From Haladaptatus pallidirubidus (GTDB lineage: Archaea > Halobacteriota > Halobacteria > Halobacteriales > Haladaptataceae), in contig NZ_CP085301.1 of NCBI RefSeq assembly GCF_020700235.1, forward strand, positions 372,001-436,000: DNA of 64,000 bases, given 5' to 3'. Position numbers and translations under genes: made by a program. Within the stretch, counting starts at the first letter, position 1. The number at the start of each line of letters is the position of its first letter. Shown here piece by piece: positions 1 through 8,878 of this stretch. Below the pieces are notes generated by a model. It saw only the letters and a list, made by a program, of their open reading frames with translations. It did no database searches and was not told where the DNA came from.

Positions 1-2
1 AC

Positions 3-116
3 ATCCACGGCGAACCGTGGACGACCGGGAGCAGGGGGCTGGTGGCGTCCAACGGCGAGGCTCACGACGAGGTGCTGGCCGCGGCCCGCGAGGCCGAAGC
101 ACATCGTGAAACGTAG
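3..116 (+). CDS. C-terminal end of an unidentified protein (partial)
   Basis: Frame 3 is open from the window edge to a TAG at 114-116 and gives 37 residues with haloarchaeal composition, ending in an Ala/Glu-rich helix (EVLAAAREAEAHRET). The other two frames read as low-quality Arg-rich sequence. Too little is present to name the protein. It lies 88 bases before an Lrp-type regulator on the same strand. Confidence 0.5.
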   Translation: MHGEPWTTGSRGLVASNGEAHDEVLAAAREAEAHRET

Positions 117-204
117 GGAAACGGTCGTCGACAGTTCAGAATACTGCAACCGGGCTCCGGGGAAGGCGTGCAGTTATTTATCATTGGGGCATTTGGGTAG
201 CGAT

Positions 205-672
205 ATGAAGCTGGATGATACGGACCGCGCGATTCTCAAAGCGCTCCAAACCGACGCCCGAACCCCGTTTAGCGAAATCGCCCGCCAAATCGAAATGTCC
301 AGTGCGACGGTTCACGACCGGGTCAACCGGATGGAAGAAGCGGGCGTAATCACCGGCTATCACGCCAACGTAAACCCGAAGGAAATCTCGCTCGGAATTT
401 CCGCTTTCGTCGGTCTTCGCGTCGAACAGGGTCGGGAGAAGGATACGCTCAAGAAACTCGAAAACATCGACGGGATTCAGGAGGTTCACCTTACGACGGG
501 GTCGTGGGACGTGATGGCGCGCGTGTACGCTGAAAATGCCGACAGCCTTCGCGAACTGATGTTCGACAGAATCGCCCAGATGGACGGTTTTTCGCGTTCT
601 CAAACCATGGTCGTCCTCGGGTCGCCGTTCGAGAGCGAAGAACTTCCGCTTTCTATCGACAACGAAGAATAA
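205..672 (+). CDS. Lrp/AsnC-family transcriptional regulator
   Basis: A cytoplasmic DNA-binding regulator of 155 residues. The N-terminal winged helix-turn-helix (about residues 1-60; [20 protein letters not shown] is the classic Lrp start) is followed by the RAM ligand-binding domain with the typical [11 protein letters not shown] segment. The frame stays open upstream to 106, but homology begins at the ATG at 205, so that start is chosen. Lrp proteins usually sense amino acids or related metabolites and often control a neighbouring gene; here the candidates are the truncated upstream gene and the DUF63 gene 43 bases downstream. The ligand cannot be told from sequence. Confidence 0.9.
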   Translation: MKLDDTDRAILKALQTDARTPFSEIARQIEMSSATVHDRVNRMEEAGVITGYHANVNPKEISLGISAFVGLRVEQGREKDTLKKLENIDGIQEVHLTTGSWDVMARVYAENADSLRELMFDRIAQMDGFSRSQTMVVLGSPFESEELPLSIDNEE

Positions 673-715
673 CGATACCGGAACTGTAAAACCCGCTCGC
701 TCCGGTTCGTGCGAT

Positions 716-1849
716 ATGGATACCGCAAGTGAAGGAATCGACAACGAACGAACGTGGGCGGGTGCCGTCGCCGCCGCCATCATCGCGCTGGTCGGTGGTT
801 CGCTCGCGTTCCCGAAACAGGTGTACGACGGCTTTATCTGGCACTATTTCTGGGGGCCCGTGGTCGCCGACGCGAAAAACGCACCGTGTGCGGTTCGTGA
901 AGACGGAGCGACGCGGTTCATCTCCGACGCCGAAACCTGTGCGACCCTTCCGGAACCGGTCGCGGAACCGGGCTACACGCTCGTCTCCGAAATCGGCTAC
1001 GCGGTGACGCTCATCGTCGCACTGGTCGGCCTCGTTTTCCTCCTCCGCCGACTCGGCATCGGCCAGGACAGGAGTCTCTTCTATGCCCTGTTCCCGTTCA
1101 TGCTGTTCGGCGGGGCGCTTCGGGTCGTGGAAGATGCCGACAACGCACTCCAGCAGGTCGGCGGCGGTGCGATTCCGTTCCCGTGGAATACGCTCATCAT
1201 CAGCCCGGTAATCTACTTCACCGTTTTCGCCGTCACGCTCCTCGCCGTGGTCGTGAGTGTCGCGGCGGCCCGCCGAGGAATTTTCGACGGGTACGAATAC
1301 TCCCTCGCCGGAATAGGGACGCTGGCGCTCGCAGTCACCGTCGGCTACCTCTCCTACCTCACCGTCACGACCGAAGCGGTTGGTTTCTACCCGCAAATCC
1401 TCGTCGTCGTCCTCGGCGGAGCAACGGTGGTCACCGCGATTATGTGGGTGGCAATCGAGCGATTCAAACCAGGAATCAACGCCGGAACCGCCGGTATCGG
1501 TGCGGTCATCATCTGGGGCCACGCTGTTGACGGCGTCGCCAACGTCGCCGTCCTCGACTGGGCGCTGGAACTCGGTCTCAAGGGAGAGTACGGTGCGAAA
1601 CATCCCGTCAATCAGGGAATCGTGGACATCACCTCGTCCGTTCTCCCGAGTTCGATAACGTCCGTCATCGGCACGGCGTGGCCGTTCTTGCTCGTGAAAA
1701 TCGCCGCGGCCGTGGCCGTCGTCTGGGTGTTCGACCAGCAAATCTTCGAGGAAAGTCCACGCTACGCTATCTTACTACTCATCGCGATTCTGGCGGTTGG
1801 TCTCGGTCCCGGAACGCGCGACATGCTCCGGGCGGCGTTCGGAATCTAA
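716..1849 (+). CDS. DUF63-family integral membrane protein
   Basis: A 377-residue polytopic membrane protein with about 8-9 hydrophobic segments, an N-terminal [14 protein letters not shown] loop and an [20 protein letters not shown] segment that I recognise from the archaeal DUF63 family. The function of the family is unknown. The length is normal for haloarchaeal members. It starts 43 bases after the Lrp gene and could be co-transcribed with it. Its stop codon overlaps, by four bases, the end of the oppositely oriented small zinc-protein gene. Confidence 0.85.
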   Translation: MDTASEGIDNERTWAGAVAAAIIALVGGSLAFPKQVYDGFIWHYFWGPVVADAKNAPCAVREDGATRFISDAETCATLPEPVAEPGYTLVSEIGYAVTLIVALVGLVFLLRRLGIGQDRSLFYALFPFMLFGGALRVVEDADNALQQVGGGAIPFPWNTLIISPVIYFTVFAVTLLAVVVSVAAARRGIFDGYEYSLAGIGTLALAVTVGYLSYLTVTTEAVGFYPQILVVVLGGATVVTAIMWVAIERFKPGINAGTAGIGAVIIWGHAVDGVANVAVLDWALELGLKGEYGAKHPVNQGIVDITSSVLPSSITSVIGTAWPFLLVKIAAAVAVVWVFDQQIFEESPRYAILLLIAILAVGLGPGTRDMLRAAFGI

Positions 1850-2016
1850 CGGAGCCGTTCGAGCGTCGATTCCGGGAAGTACTGGTCGCCGCAGTTCGCA
1901 CACGCCGCGACATCGACCGACCCGACGTTTCGGAATCCCAGTCGGTCTACCGAAACGCTCTCTTTCGAAAGGGGCGACCCGCACGTCGCACAGGTGAGGT
2001 CGAACTCCGTCGTCAT
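1846..2016 (-). CDS. Small CxxC zinc-ribbon protein
   Basis: A 56-residue protein with two zinc-knuckle pairs, CATCGSPL near the N terminus and CANCGDQYF near the C terminus, typical of the many small CPxCG-type proteins of haloarchaea. The start is an ATG at 2016 and the stop TAG at 1846-1848 lies inside the last codons of the convergent DUF63 gene. Such proteins are thought to mediate protein or nucleic-acid contacts, but this one has no assigned role. The opposite-strand reading frames here are Arg-rich shadows. Confidence 0.75.
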   Translation of the reverse strand: MTTEFDLTCATCGSPLSKESVSVDRLGFRNVGSVDVAACANCGDQYFPESTLERLR

Positions 2017-2166
2017 ACTATCACCCGATCCGACGTGTAACGCGTTTTATGCATGATTAATAGTTCACCACTGCGGAAACTACGACCACATCCACTATAA
2101 ACATGTGTGTTTCGTTAGCACAGCGCAACTAGCGTACGATTTCCTCAATTGCGAACGTTCCCCAGA

Positions 2167-3879
2167 TTATGGATACGGATGCGGTTCCCTGTTCAGTTCC
2201 GAATCGAATCCGAGTTCGTTCGGCACGGTACGGGCACGCTCGCCGAAGAACGGCTCTCCGGTGAACAGCGGTTGGGCCTCGGGTGCGAGCACGCGCACCG
2301 CCTCGAAACCGAGCGATTGTACGTCTCGCGTCGTGAGACGCGCGCCGTAGACGGCGAACGCTTCGCTCGCCCGCGAAACGACTGCCCGTAGTTCGGCAGT
2401 ACCTCCGGCAACCGATTTCCCGACGCTATCGCTCGGAATCGTCGTTTCGGGCGCGACGAGCTCTCGAACCGGTTTCGGAAAGTCGGCGTACCGGGCAATC
2501 GAACCTTCCGCGTTCGCCGCGTCATCCGGCCCCATCAGTTTCAGTTCCGTCCAGTTCTGGAGGGCTTCCGAGAGCGCAGACCGCGCCGCGGAATCCGGGT
2601 CGAGATTCGCCCCCGACCCGACCGCGAATTTCGGCCACTCTTCTTCCCGGTGCACCGCGACGGCGACGACCGGAACGTCCACGTCCTGGGTTACGAGGAG
2701 GGCAGTGACATCCAATTTCTCCGCGCGCGCTCGCTTCGCCAACTCCTCGAAGCCCTCGTCCTCGACGTGCAGACCGAGCGGTTCGAACGAGGAATACCAC
2801 GCAAGCATGGTCGCATCGCGCTCTATCACCTCGTACAGTCCCGACAGTAGGGCCTCCGTGGTCGAATTACCCAGCCCCAACCCCGTCGTTATTGCGGGCT
2901 TGAATCGGGCGTCGAGAGGCGGAAAATGAACGAATTCCGCCGGGAGATGAACCGGATTGCCGGTTCCCAAATTCCGACCCGGAATCCACGCGAGTTCGTC
3001 GTTTTTCACCTCCTTCCAATCGTCAGGACGGACGAATTTCGCGGGCGAAACGGCGTCGTCGAGCACAGACGGGCGGGCCACACCGAACTCCGATTCGCGG
3101 TAGATTCCCGCGCAGTAGCGCTCCATCCCCTCGCCCAACGCCTTCATGAGCGCCTCGTCCCAGTCGCCCGCGACGCCCGCAGATTGTTCCGCGCACTGTG
3201 CATCGCTGAATCCCGCCGTCTTGCAGATATTCGCCAGATAGTACGGCACCGGAAACGAAGACACCTCGCCGAGCGATTGGACGATACCGACGCGCTCGTC
3301 CAACGCGATTTCCGCGCGCGAAATCGCCTCGTCCAGCGTTCGCTCGGAATGGTCGATGCCGAGCGTTCGGTCACGGGCATCACCGCACGCTGGACAGTTC
3401 GGAACCGGAAGCAATCGGTGCTCTGCGTGCGGTATTTCTACAACACCGCCGAGCACCGAAGAGCGCTCGCCGGAACGAAGCGTCACCGCTTCGCGTCCGG
3501 CGAGCGCTCCCGCGAAGCGGGTCGCTGCGGTGTCGGTTTCCGTCACCTCCGTTCCGTCGGTCTCCTCCGCGTTCGCCGCGACGCGTGCGCGAAGACATTC
3601 GAAACACGCAGTGTCGGGTGCGAAGCCCGACACTGCGGCATCGACATCCGGAAACGATCGACCCCCGACCCCGCCGAGTTCGACGGCGAGCCACGGCGTT
3701 CCGGAACGATTCGCGCGTGCAAAACGGTTCGACCCGACTTCGCCGGCGACCACGGCGAAATCGACGTTTTCGACCTCTTCCACCTCGATTTCGGTGACGG
3801 TTTCATCGACAGCAGAAAGGGCGGCGATGACGGCGTCAGTTGCGGAACCAGTTCCGACGACGCCCAGCAGGTTGCTCAT
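2167..3879 (-). CDS. YcaO-domain protein with E1-like N-terminal region and C-terminal PxPxP
   Basis: 570 residues. The N terminus (MSNLLGVVGTGSATDAV) looks like a Rossmann or E1-like fold and carries two separated CxxC pairs, CFEC near residue 92 and CPAC near 162, as in the zinc-binding partner domain of azoline-forming cyclodehydratases. The remainder is a YcaO domain with the ATP/Mg-binding acidic segments GEGMERYCAGIYRE, LYEVIERDA and ALSEALQNW. The last residues are PHPYP, matching the PxPxP tail of YcaO cyclodehydratases. YcaO enzymes activate backbone amides with ATP to make azolines or thioamides. No TfuA, dehydrogenase or obvious precursor peptide gene is adjacent, so the substrate is open. 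The start at 3879 is favoured over the ATG at 3906 because the conserved region begins there. Confidence 0.85.
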   Translation of the reverse strand: MSNLLGVVGTGSATDAVIAALSAVDETVTEIEVEEVENVDFAVVAGEVGSNRFARANRSGTPWLAVELGGVGGRSFPDVDAAVSGFAPDTACFECLRARVAANAEETDGTEVTETDTAATRFAGALAGREAVTLRSGERSSVLGGVVEIPHAEHRLLPVPNCPACGDARDRTLGIDHSERTLDEAISRAEIALDERVGIVQSLGEVSSFPVPYYLANICKTAGFSDAQCAEQSAGVAGDWDEALMKALGEGMERYCAGIYRESEFGVARPSVLDDAVSPAKFVRPDDWKEVKNDELAWIPGRNLGTGNPVHLPAEFVHFPPLDARFKPAITTGLGLGNSTTEALLSGLYEVIERDATMLAWYSSFEPLGLHVEDEGFEELAKRARAEKLDVTALLVTQDVDVPVVAVAVHREEEWPKFAVGSGANLDPDSAARSALSEALQNWTELKLMGPDDAANAEGSIARYADFPKPVRELVAPETTIPSDSVGKSVAGGTAELRAVVSRASEAFAVYGARLTTRDVQSLGFEAVRVLAPEAQPLFTGEPFFGERARTVPNELGFDSELNREPHPYP

Positions 3880-3966
3880 GTGCGGGATGAGACGGGGAGG
3901 TGGCAAAAACGCGGCGGATAGCCGTTGCTCGTGACCGTGAAAAATGGAAAAGTTTGGACGCGGGAA

Positions 3967-4791
3967 TTAGTGCAGGATGCCCTGTGCGACGCTCGCGAGC
4001 TGGTCGGTGTCCGCGGTCTGAAGGTCGTCGTTGGCGAGTTTCAGGCGGAGTCGTGGGCGACCGACGTCGATTGGAACCTTCTCCGTGCCGATGAGGCCCA
4101 TATCTTCGAGCTTCGTCTTCGTGCGGGAGAACGTCGCTTTGCTTGCGATGCCGACGTCCTCGCCCCATTTGCTGATGTCGTAGAGGAGGGCTTCGTTTTT
4201 CGCCGCGACGAGCAGGCTGATGGTCACTTCGTCCAGACCGTCGCCGTCTCCGCGGGCGGTTTCGAGCGAGGAGAGGACGCTGTTGAAGTCGTCTTCCGCC
4301 TCGGGGCTAATTTCGTCGCTCAGCGTCTCGCGGACGCGCGTGATTGGCGGCGTACGGAGCGAGAAGTCGCTCGCGTCTTCCCAGTGGGACGTGTACGTGC
4401 TGTAGGCCGCGTCGACGAAGTCGTCGTCGTCGGAAGTCAGCCCGCCCACGCGGTCGCCCGCAGTGACGAGTGCAATAACGACATCGTCGGTGACGAGGAG
4501 CGAGTTCCCGGAGGAATCGTCCGTCGTGCGCAGAGTGAGCGCACCTTCGTCGATGAGGTCTGCAGCGTTGCTGGCGATGATGAAGTCCTCCATCACGTCT
4601 TTGAGCGTGCTCTCGTCCGCGAGCATGCGCATTTCGGGGAGGTCGCCGTCGTACTCGGTTGCGGCGTCGATGAGTTCTTCGATCGCGCTACCGGATGGGT
4701 TGACGACAACCATCACTTCGGGTCCTTCGTCGATGACGGTACGAAGGATTTCGTGGACGCTTTGGTTCAAGAGGTTCGTTTTTGTTTCCAT
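3967..4791 (-). CDS. tbsP: TbsP-like (DUF5821) transcriptional regulator
   Basis: A 274-residue acidic cytoplasmic protein. The first 190 residues are an alpha/beta region with a PEVMVVVNPSGSAIEELI segment. Residues about 205-265 form a winged helix (DISKWGEDVGIASKATFSR, then a PRLRLKL wing). I recognise the pattern as the haloarchaeal TbsP family, described as acting with TrmB in control of central carbon metabolism; the name is from memory. An in-frame ATG lies upstream at 4812, but a TTTAAATA-like box at about 4813-4820 is 22-29 bases before the ATG at 4791, fitting a leaderless transcript from 4791. Confidence 0.7.
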   Translation of the reverse strand: METKTNLLNQSVHEILRTVIDEGPEVMVVVNPSGSAIEELIDAATEYDGDLPEMRMLADESTLKDVMEDFIIASNAADLIDEGALTLRTTDDSSGNSLLVTDDVVIALVTAGDRVGGLTSDDDDFVDAAYSTYTSHWEDASDFSLRTPPITRVRETLSDEISPEAEDDFNSVLSSLETARGDGDGLDEVTISLLVAAKNEALLYDISKWGEDVGIASKATFSRTKTKLEDMGLIGTEKVPIDVGRPRLRLKLANDDLQTADTDQLASVAQGILH

Positions 4792-4812
4792 ATCCGGACG
4801 GACGAGATTCAT

Positions 4813-4822
4813 CTATTTAATT
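4813..4822 (-). promoter_or_regulatory. TATA-like box for the TbsP gene
   Basis: On the minus strand the sequence reads GTTAAAATTAAATAG, giving an A/T-rich TATA-type box centred about 26 bases before the ATG at 4791. This decides the downstream of the two possible start codons. Confidence 0.45.
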
Positions 4823-5127
4823 TTAACGCTCAAACCCGACGGAAATCATAGGTTATATAGCATGAACAATTAGTCAATGCTGTAATTATAACCGTGCAAT
4901 TCGAATAATACCACCCTGAAAACCAGAAACTCTTCGGAATGTTATAAATTCGGAAATCTGTTCGGAGAGGGGTCGGAGACGGCGAAAAAATCAATTTTTC
5001 GTCGCATGCAGGCGTTGCTGAACGGCACTCTACAGATAAATACGGAGAGTAATCGCTAATTACCAATTACGCCTTCTGTGAACAGTCCGAAAGAATGAAG
5101 TATGAATGTGAGAGACCAACATATACC

Positions 5128-5268
5128 ATGCGAGGTAAAATACGCGAGTGGCTCATGGGACGTCCGAATGCAATGAACGTGGCTTTCGGACTGCTGTTGG
5201 GATATACGTACATTCAAAACACTGCTATAGACCCGCTTGTAGCACAGGGTGCTGGCGGAGGGCCTTAA
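5128..5268 (+). CDS. 46-residue membrane peptide ending GAGGGP
   Basis: Encodes 46 residues: a basic N terminus (MRGKIREWLMGRP), one hydrophobic segment at about residues 15-40 (AFGLLLGYTYIQ within it), and a flexible C terminus GAGGGP. It has the layout of a single-pass membrane peptide. I cannot assign a family. Its TAA at 5266-5268 overlaps the stop of the convergent CHAT protease gene through a shared TTAA. An A/T-rich stretch lies 25-30 bases upstream of the ATG. Coding potential is judged from composition, start context and the exact fit between neighbours. A role as effector, sensor or substrate of the protease is inference only. Confidence 0.55.
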   Translation: MRGKIREWLMGRPNAMNVAFGLLLGYTYIQNTAIDPLVAQGAGGGP

Positions 5269-7385
5269 CACAAACTGATTTGATCAAGTAGTTCGTTTTC
5301 TCCCGACCAGTATAGTTCACCATCGTACAGAACAGGCATTTCTGCTCGTTCGAGAAATGAACGTAATTCGTCGCTATTTAAAATGAATGAGGTTTCATTT
5401 CCATATAAATGTAATTCCTTGTTCCCGTCGATGTATGGTTCATAATATCCACCAACCAGAGAGATAGGAAGTGAATTATATTCTAGCTCAAATTTGTTTC
5501 TGTACCGTTCGACATTCCCTAAAACCGGCATATGGTTATTACACTGCGTCAACTGGTACGTCCCATCACCAACAACAGCGTAATCCTTGTTCATCATAAT
5601 GCGCCGTCGTGCGAGTTGAAGTGCGTTTTGGATGCTGAACCCGTTTATCAGCAGCCGGGCGAACGACACGCCGACTTTCGCGGCCTGCTTGTTCAACACT
5701 TTGTTGAACGTAACCGCTCCTGCGACGCTTCCTTTCTCGATCAGTTTCATTCCCTCGTAGTACGACCCGCAGGCGTTGAGGAAGAACGTTTGAACCTTGC
5801 TTTCCTCGATGTTCTCGACCGCGAGATTGCCATCCGTACATCGGAGTCCGTCTTCCTCGCAGTGGCCGATGTAGTGAACGTAATCGCACGGCGTCTCCAG
5901 TAACTCGGCGAGTTCGTCGCGCGTCAGATTCTCGTGGATGGTGACTTCGATGGGAAGGTCTTCCGCGCGATCGAGATAGATGTCGGCGGCGTCTTTGTGT
6001 TCGTCGCCCATCTCCTCGTCGTTCAACACCAGCGCTACTTCGATGTCCTCGCTGTCGCGCTCGAAATACTCGAACCGGTTTTCGTAGGCGCTCGGGTCGG
6101 CTTTGAACACGTCGATAGGAACGCCCTCGGCGAGCCAGCCGTGAACCCGACCGCGATGCAGCGTCGGATTGATTCGTTCGACCGAGTTGACGTTCTCCGC
6201 CCGCGCGCTTCGACACGACTCCCCGCCGGCAACCGCGCGTCGGGTGGCGTTCGATTCGCTCGGGGCGTTGCGGTAGAAGTCGCCGAGCGAGGCATCCAGC
6301 AGTTCGTTCCGGTTGAGATCCGACGACTCGGGGAGGTAGATGAGGCTGAGGTTCGAAAGCAGATACGGAAGCGTCGAGACGTTCTCCACCGACGGTTCGA
6401 CGTACATCGAGAGATGCCAATCCGGTAGTTCGTCGTCGATTCGCTCGAACTCACAGAGGTCGTAGGCGACGAGCTGTTCGACGGGCGTCGCGTCGTAAAT
6501 CGCTTCCGAGTCGATTTCGAGGTCATCCAGAAGCGAGATTTCCGCGAGGTTCCAGTGATACGGTCCCGCGTTACGGACGAGACAGTCGAGGAAAAACACC
6601 CGCCGAAGCATCTCCGCGACTTCGTGTTGATAGTTCGGAAGCGGACTGAAGGAGTACGTGAAATTGGCGGCAGGTGCCCGGAGAACCGGTGCGGTTCGAT
6701 TTTCCACGATAACTTCCGCCTGAAGATAGTATGCCAGTGGCGCGGTGACGAACAGCGTTTTGAAATCGTCGGGGACGCGAAGTTCGATGTCGACGTCCTT
6801 TTTGTTTTCACGAACCGGCTCCGGAATTCGTAGTTCGTCACCCACCTCGAACCGTGGCGGATGCCCCCGGAGCGTCGGAAACGACCGGTCAGAGCCGGTG
6901 GTCTTGTGCGACGAAGAGGCGTAGGAAATCGCGGTCGCCAACCCCTCCGTCGTCGGCGGGATGGTTATCGTATCGACGGGAATTTCATGATGGCTTCGGA
7001 ACCCGAGTGTCACCGGAATTCTGTCGCGGAAAGAGACAATTAACGCATCGAAATCGCACGTTTTTCGGATCGTCGCGGGGGCGGAAAACCGGAGATACGT
7101 CTTTACGTTTCCGTGGATGTTCGCTAAATATTCTTCGTCTGGGAGTGTGAGTATCCCGGTATCGCTTCCGTGATGTTGTCGTTCGCCCGATTCCACGTCG
7201 GTAATCGTCACTAAATTCGGCGGAAATCGGAGTTCTGAGGCGAATCCGGAGACGGTTTCGTCGATGGGTCTCTCGATATCGTACCCTCGCCCACCACTCC
7301 GCCAGTCGGGCGCACCTATCGAAATTTCCGTTTTCGTCCGGTCGAATGCCCGAAGGCCGGTATCCGTTTCCTCCCACTCAATCAT
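5265..7385 (-). CDS. CHAT-domain caspase-like cysteine protease
   Basis: 706 residues. The C-terminal part (about 440-610) is a CHAT domain: strand ALVLNDEEM, then the catalytic histidine H508 in YVHYIGHCEEDG, then the catalytic cysteine C539 in TFFLNACGSYYEGM, followed by GAVTF and the helix ARLLINGFSIQNALQLARR. Residues 1-430 are an unassigned mixed alpha/beta region with no TPR or WD repeats that I can see. CHAT proteases are caspase relatives, several of which act in bacterial immunity or regulated death after activation by a partner. The gene faces glyA divergently and ends convergently on the membrane peptide gene with a four-base overlap. Both catalytic residues are present, so it is probably active. 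Its trigger and substrate are unknown. Confidence 0.85.
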   Translation of the reverse strand: MIEWEETDTGLRAFDRTKTEISIGAPDWRSGGRGYDIERPIDETVSGFASELRFPPNLVTITDVESGERQHHGSDTGILTLPDEEYLANIHGNVKTYLRFSAPATIRKTCDFDALIVSFRDRIPVTLGFRSHHEIPVDTITIPPTTEGLATAISYASSSHKTTGSDRSFPTLRGHPPRFEVGDELRIPEPVRENKKDVDIELRVPDDFKTLFVTAPLAYYLQAEVIVENRTAPVLRAPAANFTYSFSPLPNYQHEVAEMLRRVFFLDCLVRNAGPYHWNLAEISLLDDLEIDSEAIYDATPVEQLVAYDLCEFERIDDELPDWHLSMYVEPSVENVSTLPYLLSNLSLIYLPESSDLNRNELLDASLGDFYRNAPSESNATRRAVAGGESCRSARAENVNSVERINPTLHRGRVHGWLAEGVPIDVFKADPSAYENRFEYFERDSEDIEVALVLNDEEMGDEHKDAADIYLDRAEDLPIEVTIHENLTRDELAELLETPCDYVHYIGHCEEDGLRCTDGNLAVENIEESKVQTFFLNACGSYYEGMKLIEKGSVAGAVTFNKVLNKQAAKVGVSFARLLINGFSIQNALQLARRRIMMNKDYAVVGDGTYQLTQCNNHMPVLGNVERYRNKFELEYNSLPISLVGGYYEPYIDGNKELHLYGNETSFILNSDELRSFLERAEMPVLYDGELYWSGENELLDQISLC

Positions 7386-7415
7386 ACCGGTAATAGAAGC
7401 GTTATCTCACTATTA

Positions 7416-7425
7416 GTTTATATTT
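7416..7425 (-). promoter_or_regulatory. TATA-like box for the CHAT protease gene
   Basis: The minus strand reads AAATATAAAC here, about 31-40 bases before the start codon at 7385, a plausible archaeal TATA box with a short leader. The 107-base gap also holds the divergent glyA promoter. Confidence 0.4.
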
Positions 7426-7463
7426 CTGTCGGGGATTCGGAGCCTACTCAGCGAAAGGTAAAC

Positions 7464-7468
7464 TTATA
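7464..7468 (+). promoter_or_regulatory. TATA box for glyA
   Basis: TTATA lies 25-29 bases upstream of the ATG at 7493, the usual spacing for a leaderless haloarchaeal transcript. It supports 7493 over the in-frame TTG at 7487 as the start. Confidence 0.5.
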
Positions 7469-7492
7469 CGCCGCGGTGTCGCGGAATTGCAC

Positions 7493-8740
7493 ATGGAGTA
7501 CGACCACGTTCGAGCGGTCGACCCGGCAGTCGCAGATGCTCTCGAAGCGGAAGTCGAACGCGAGCGCGACACGCTGGAGATGATCGCCAGCGAGAACTTC
7601 GTCAGCAAAGCAGTGCTGGAAGCGCAGGGAAGCACCCTGACGAACAAGTACGCGGAAGGGTATCCCGGCGAGCGGTACTACGGCGGTTGTGAGCACATCG
7701 ACACCGTCGAATCGCTCGCAATCGAGCGCGCGAAAGAACTCTGGGGCGCAGAACACGTCAACGTCCAACCGCACAGCGGGTCGCAGGCAAACATGGGCGT
7801 CTATCTCGCCGTTCTCGACCCGGGCGACAAAATCCTCTCGCTCGACCTGACCCACGGCGGCCACCTAAGCCACGGCCACCACGTCAACTTCGCCGGCAAG
7901 CTGTACGAGGTCGAACAGTACAAAGTCGATGCCGAGACGGGCTACCTCGACTACGATGCGCTGTACGACCACGCCGTGGAGTTCGAACCGGATATCATCG
8001 TTTCGGGCTACTCGGCGTACCCCCGCGAAGTCGAATGGGGGCGGATTCAGGATGCCGCGGACGAAGTCGGCGCGTATCACCTCGCGGACATCGCCCACAT
8101 CACCGGTCTCGTCGCAGCAGGGGAACATCCCTCGCCGGTCGGCGTCGCGGACTTCGTCACCGGTTCGACGCACAAGACGATTCGCTCGGGTCGCGGCGGT
8201 ATCATCATGTGCGACGAGGAGTACGCCGACGCCGTCGATTCGGCGGTCATCCCCGGCATGCAGGGCGGCCCCCTCATGCACAACGTCGCCGGCAAAGCGG
8301 TCGGATTCAAGGAAGCCCTCAAACCCGAGTTCGAGGAGTACGCCGCGCGAACCGTCGAGAACGCGGAAGTCCTCGGCGAGACGCTCCAAGACCACGGCTT
8401 CGGCCTCGTCTCGGGCGGTACCGACACCCACCTCGTGCTCGTGGACTTGCGCGAATCCCACGAAGACGTAACCGGAAAAGATGCGGAAGAGGCGCTCGAA
8501 GAAGTGGGAATCGTCCTGAACGCGAACACCGTCCCGGGCGAAACGCGCTCGCCCTTCGTTGCCAGCGGCATCCGCGCCGGAACGCCCGCGCTCACGACCC
8601 GCGGGTTCGATACGGACGACATCGAACGCGTCGGCGACCTCATCGCGCGCGTAGTGAACAATATAGACGACAAAGACGTGAAAGCGGAGGTCGCGGAAGA
8701 AGTGCAGGCGCTCTGCGACGAGAACCCGCTGTACGAGTAG
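7493..8740 (+). CDS. glyA: Serine hydroxymethyltransferase
   Basis: A PLP enzyme that interconverts serine and glycine with transfer of a C1 unit to the folate-type carrier; cytoplasmic. 415 residues, the normal length. Diagnostic segments are RDTLEMIASENFVS at the N terminus, the PLP-binding LTHGGHLSHGH, ADIAHITGLVAAG and the Schiff-base lysine in TGSTHKTIRSGRGG. It fits the one-carbon theme of folD (about 1 kb downstream) and the gcv operon in the same window. It is transcribed divergently from the CHAT protease gene with only 107 bases between them. No frameshift or missing residue was noticed. Confidence 0.97.
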   Translation: MEYDHVRAVDPAVADALEAEVERERDTLEMIASENFVSKAVLEAQGSTLTNKYAEGYPGERYYGGCEHIDTVESLAIERAKELWGAEHVNVQPHSGSQANMGVYLAVLDPGDKILSLDLTHGGHLSHGHHVNFAGKLYEVEQYKVDAETGYLDYDALYDHAVEFEPDIIVSGYSAYPREVEWGRIQDAADEVGAYHLADIAHITGLVAAGEHPSPVGVADFVTGSTHKTIRSGRGGIIMCDEEYADAVDSAVIPGMQGGPLMHNVAGKAVGFKEALKPEFEEYAARTVENAEVLGETLQDHGFGLVSGGTDTHLVLVDLRESHEDVTGKDAEEALEEVGIVLNANTVPGETRSPFVASGIRAGTPALTTRGFDTDDIERVGDLIARVVNNIDDKDVKAEVAEEVQALCDENPLYE

Positions 8741-8878
8741 GTTCGAAACTCGGTGCGGTTTCGATTCGGACAGTCAACACAAAATTTATTCTCAATTTTC
8801 ATGAATATCGTGTATGATGAAACCACGGCGGCATTTTCTCAGCTGTTGTAGCACGCTCTTTACGTTTTTAGCGGTTGC

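Noticed and set aside
653..1741. Long minus-strand open frame opposite the DUF63 gene
   Set aside because: It is Arg/Asp/His-rich, has no domain and is the mirror of a clear membrane-protein gene.
2105..2350. Small plus-strand frame upstream of and over the 3' end of the YcaO gene, considered as a precursor peptide
   Set aside because: It overlaps the YcaO coding end, is not leader-core-like and seems a shadow frame.
8035..8817. Plus-strand open frame of 260 codons inside glyA
   Set aside because: Very Arg-rich, with the pattern of a high-G+C shadow frame; glyA is certain.
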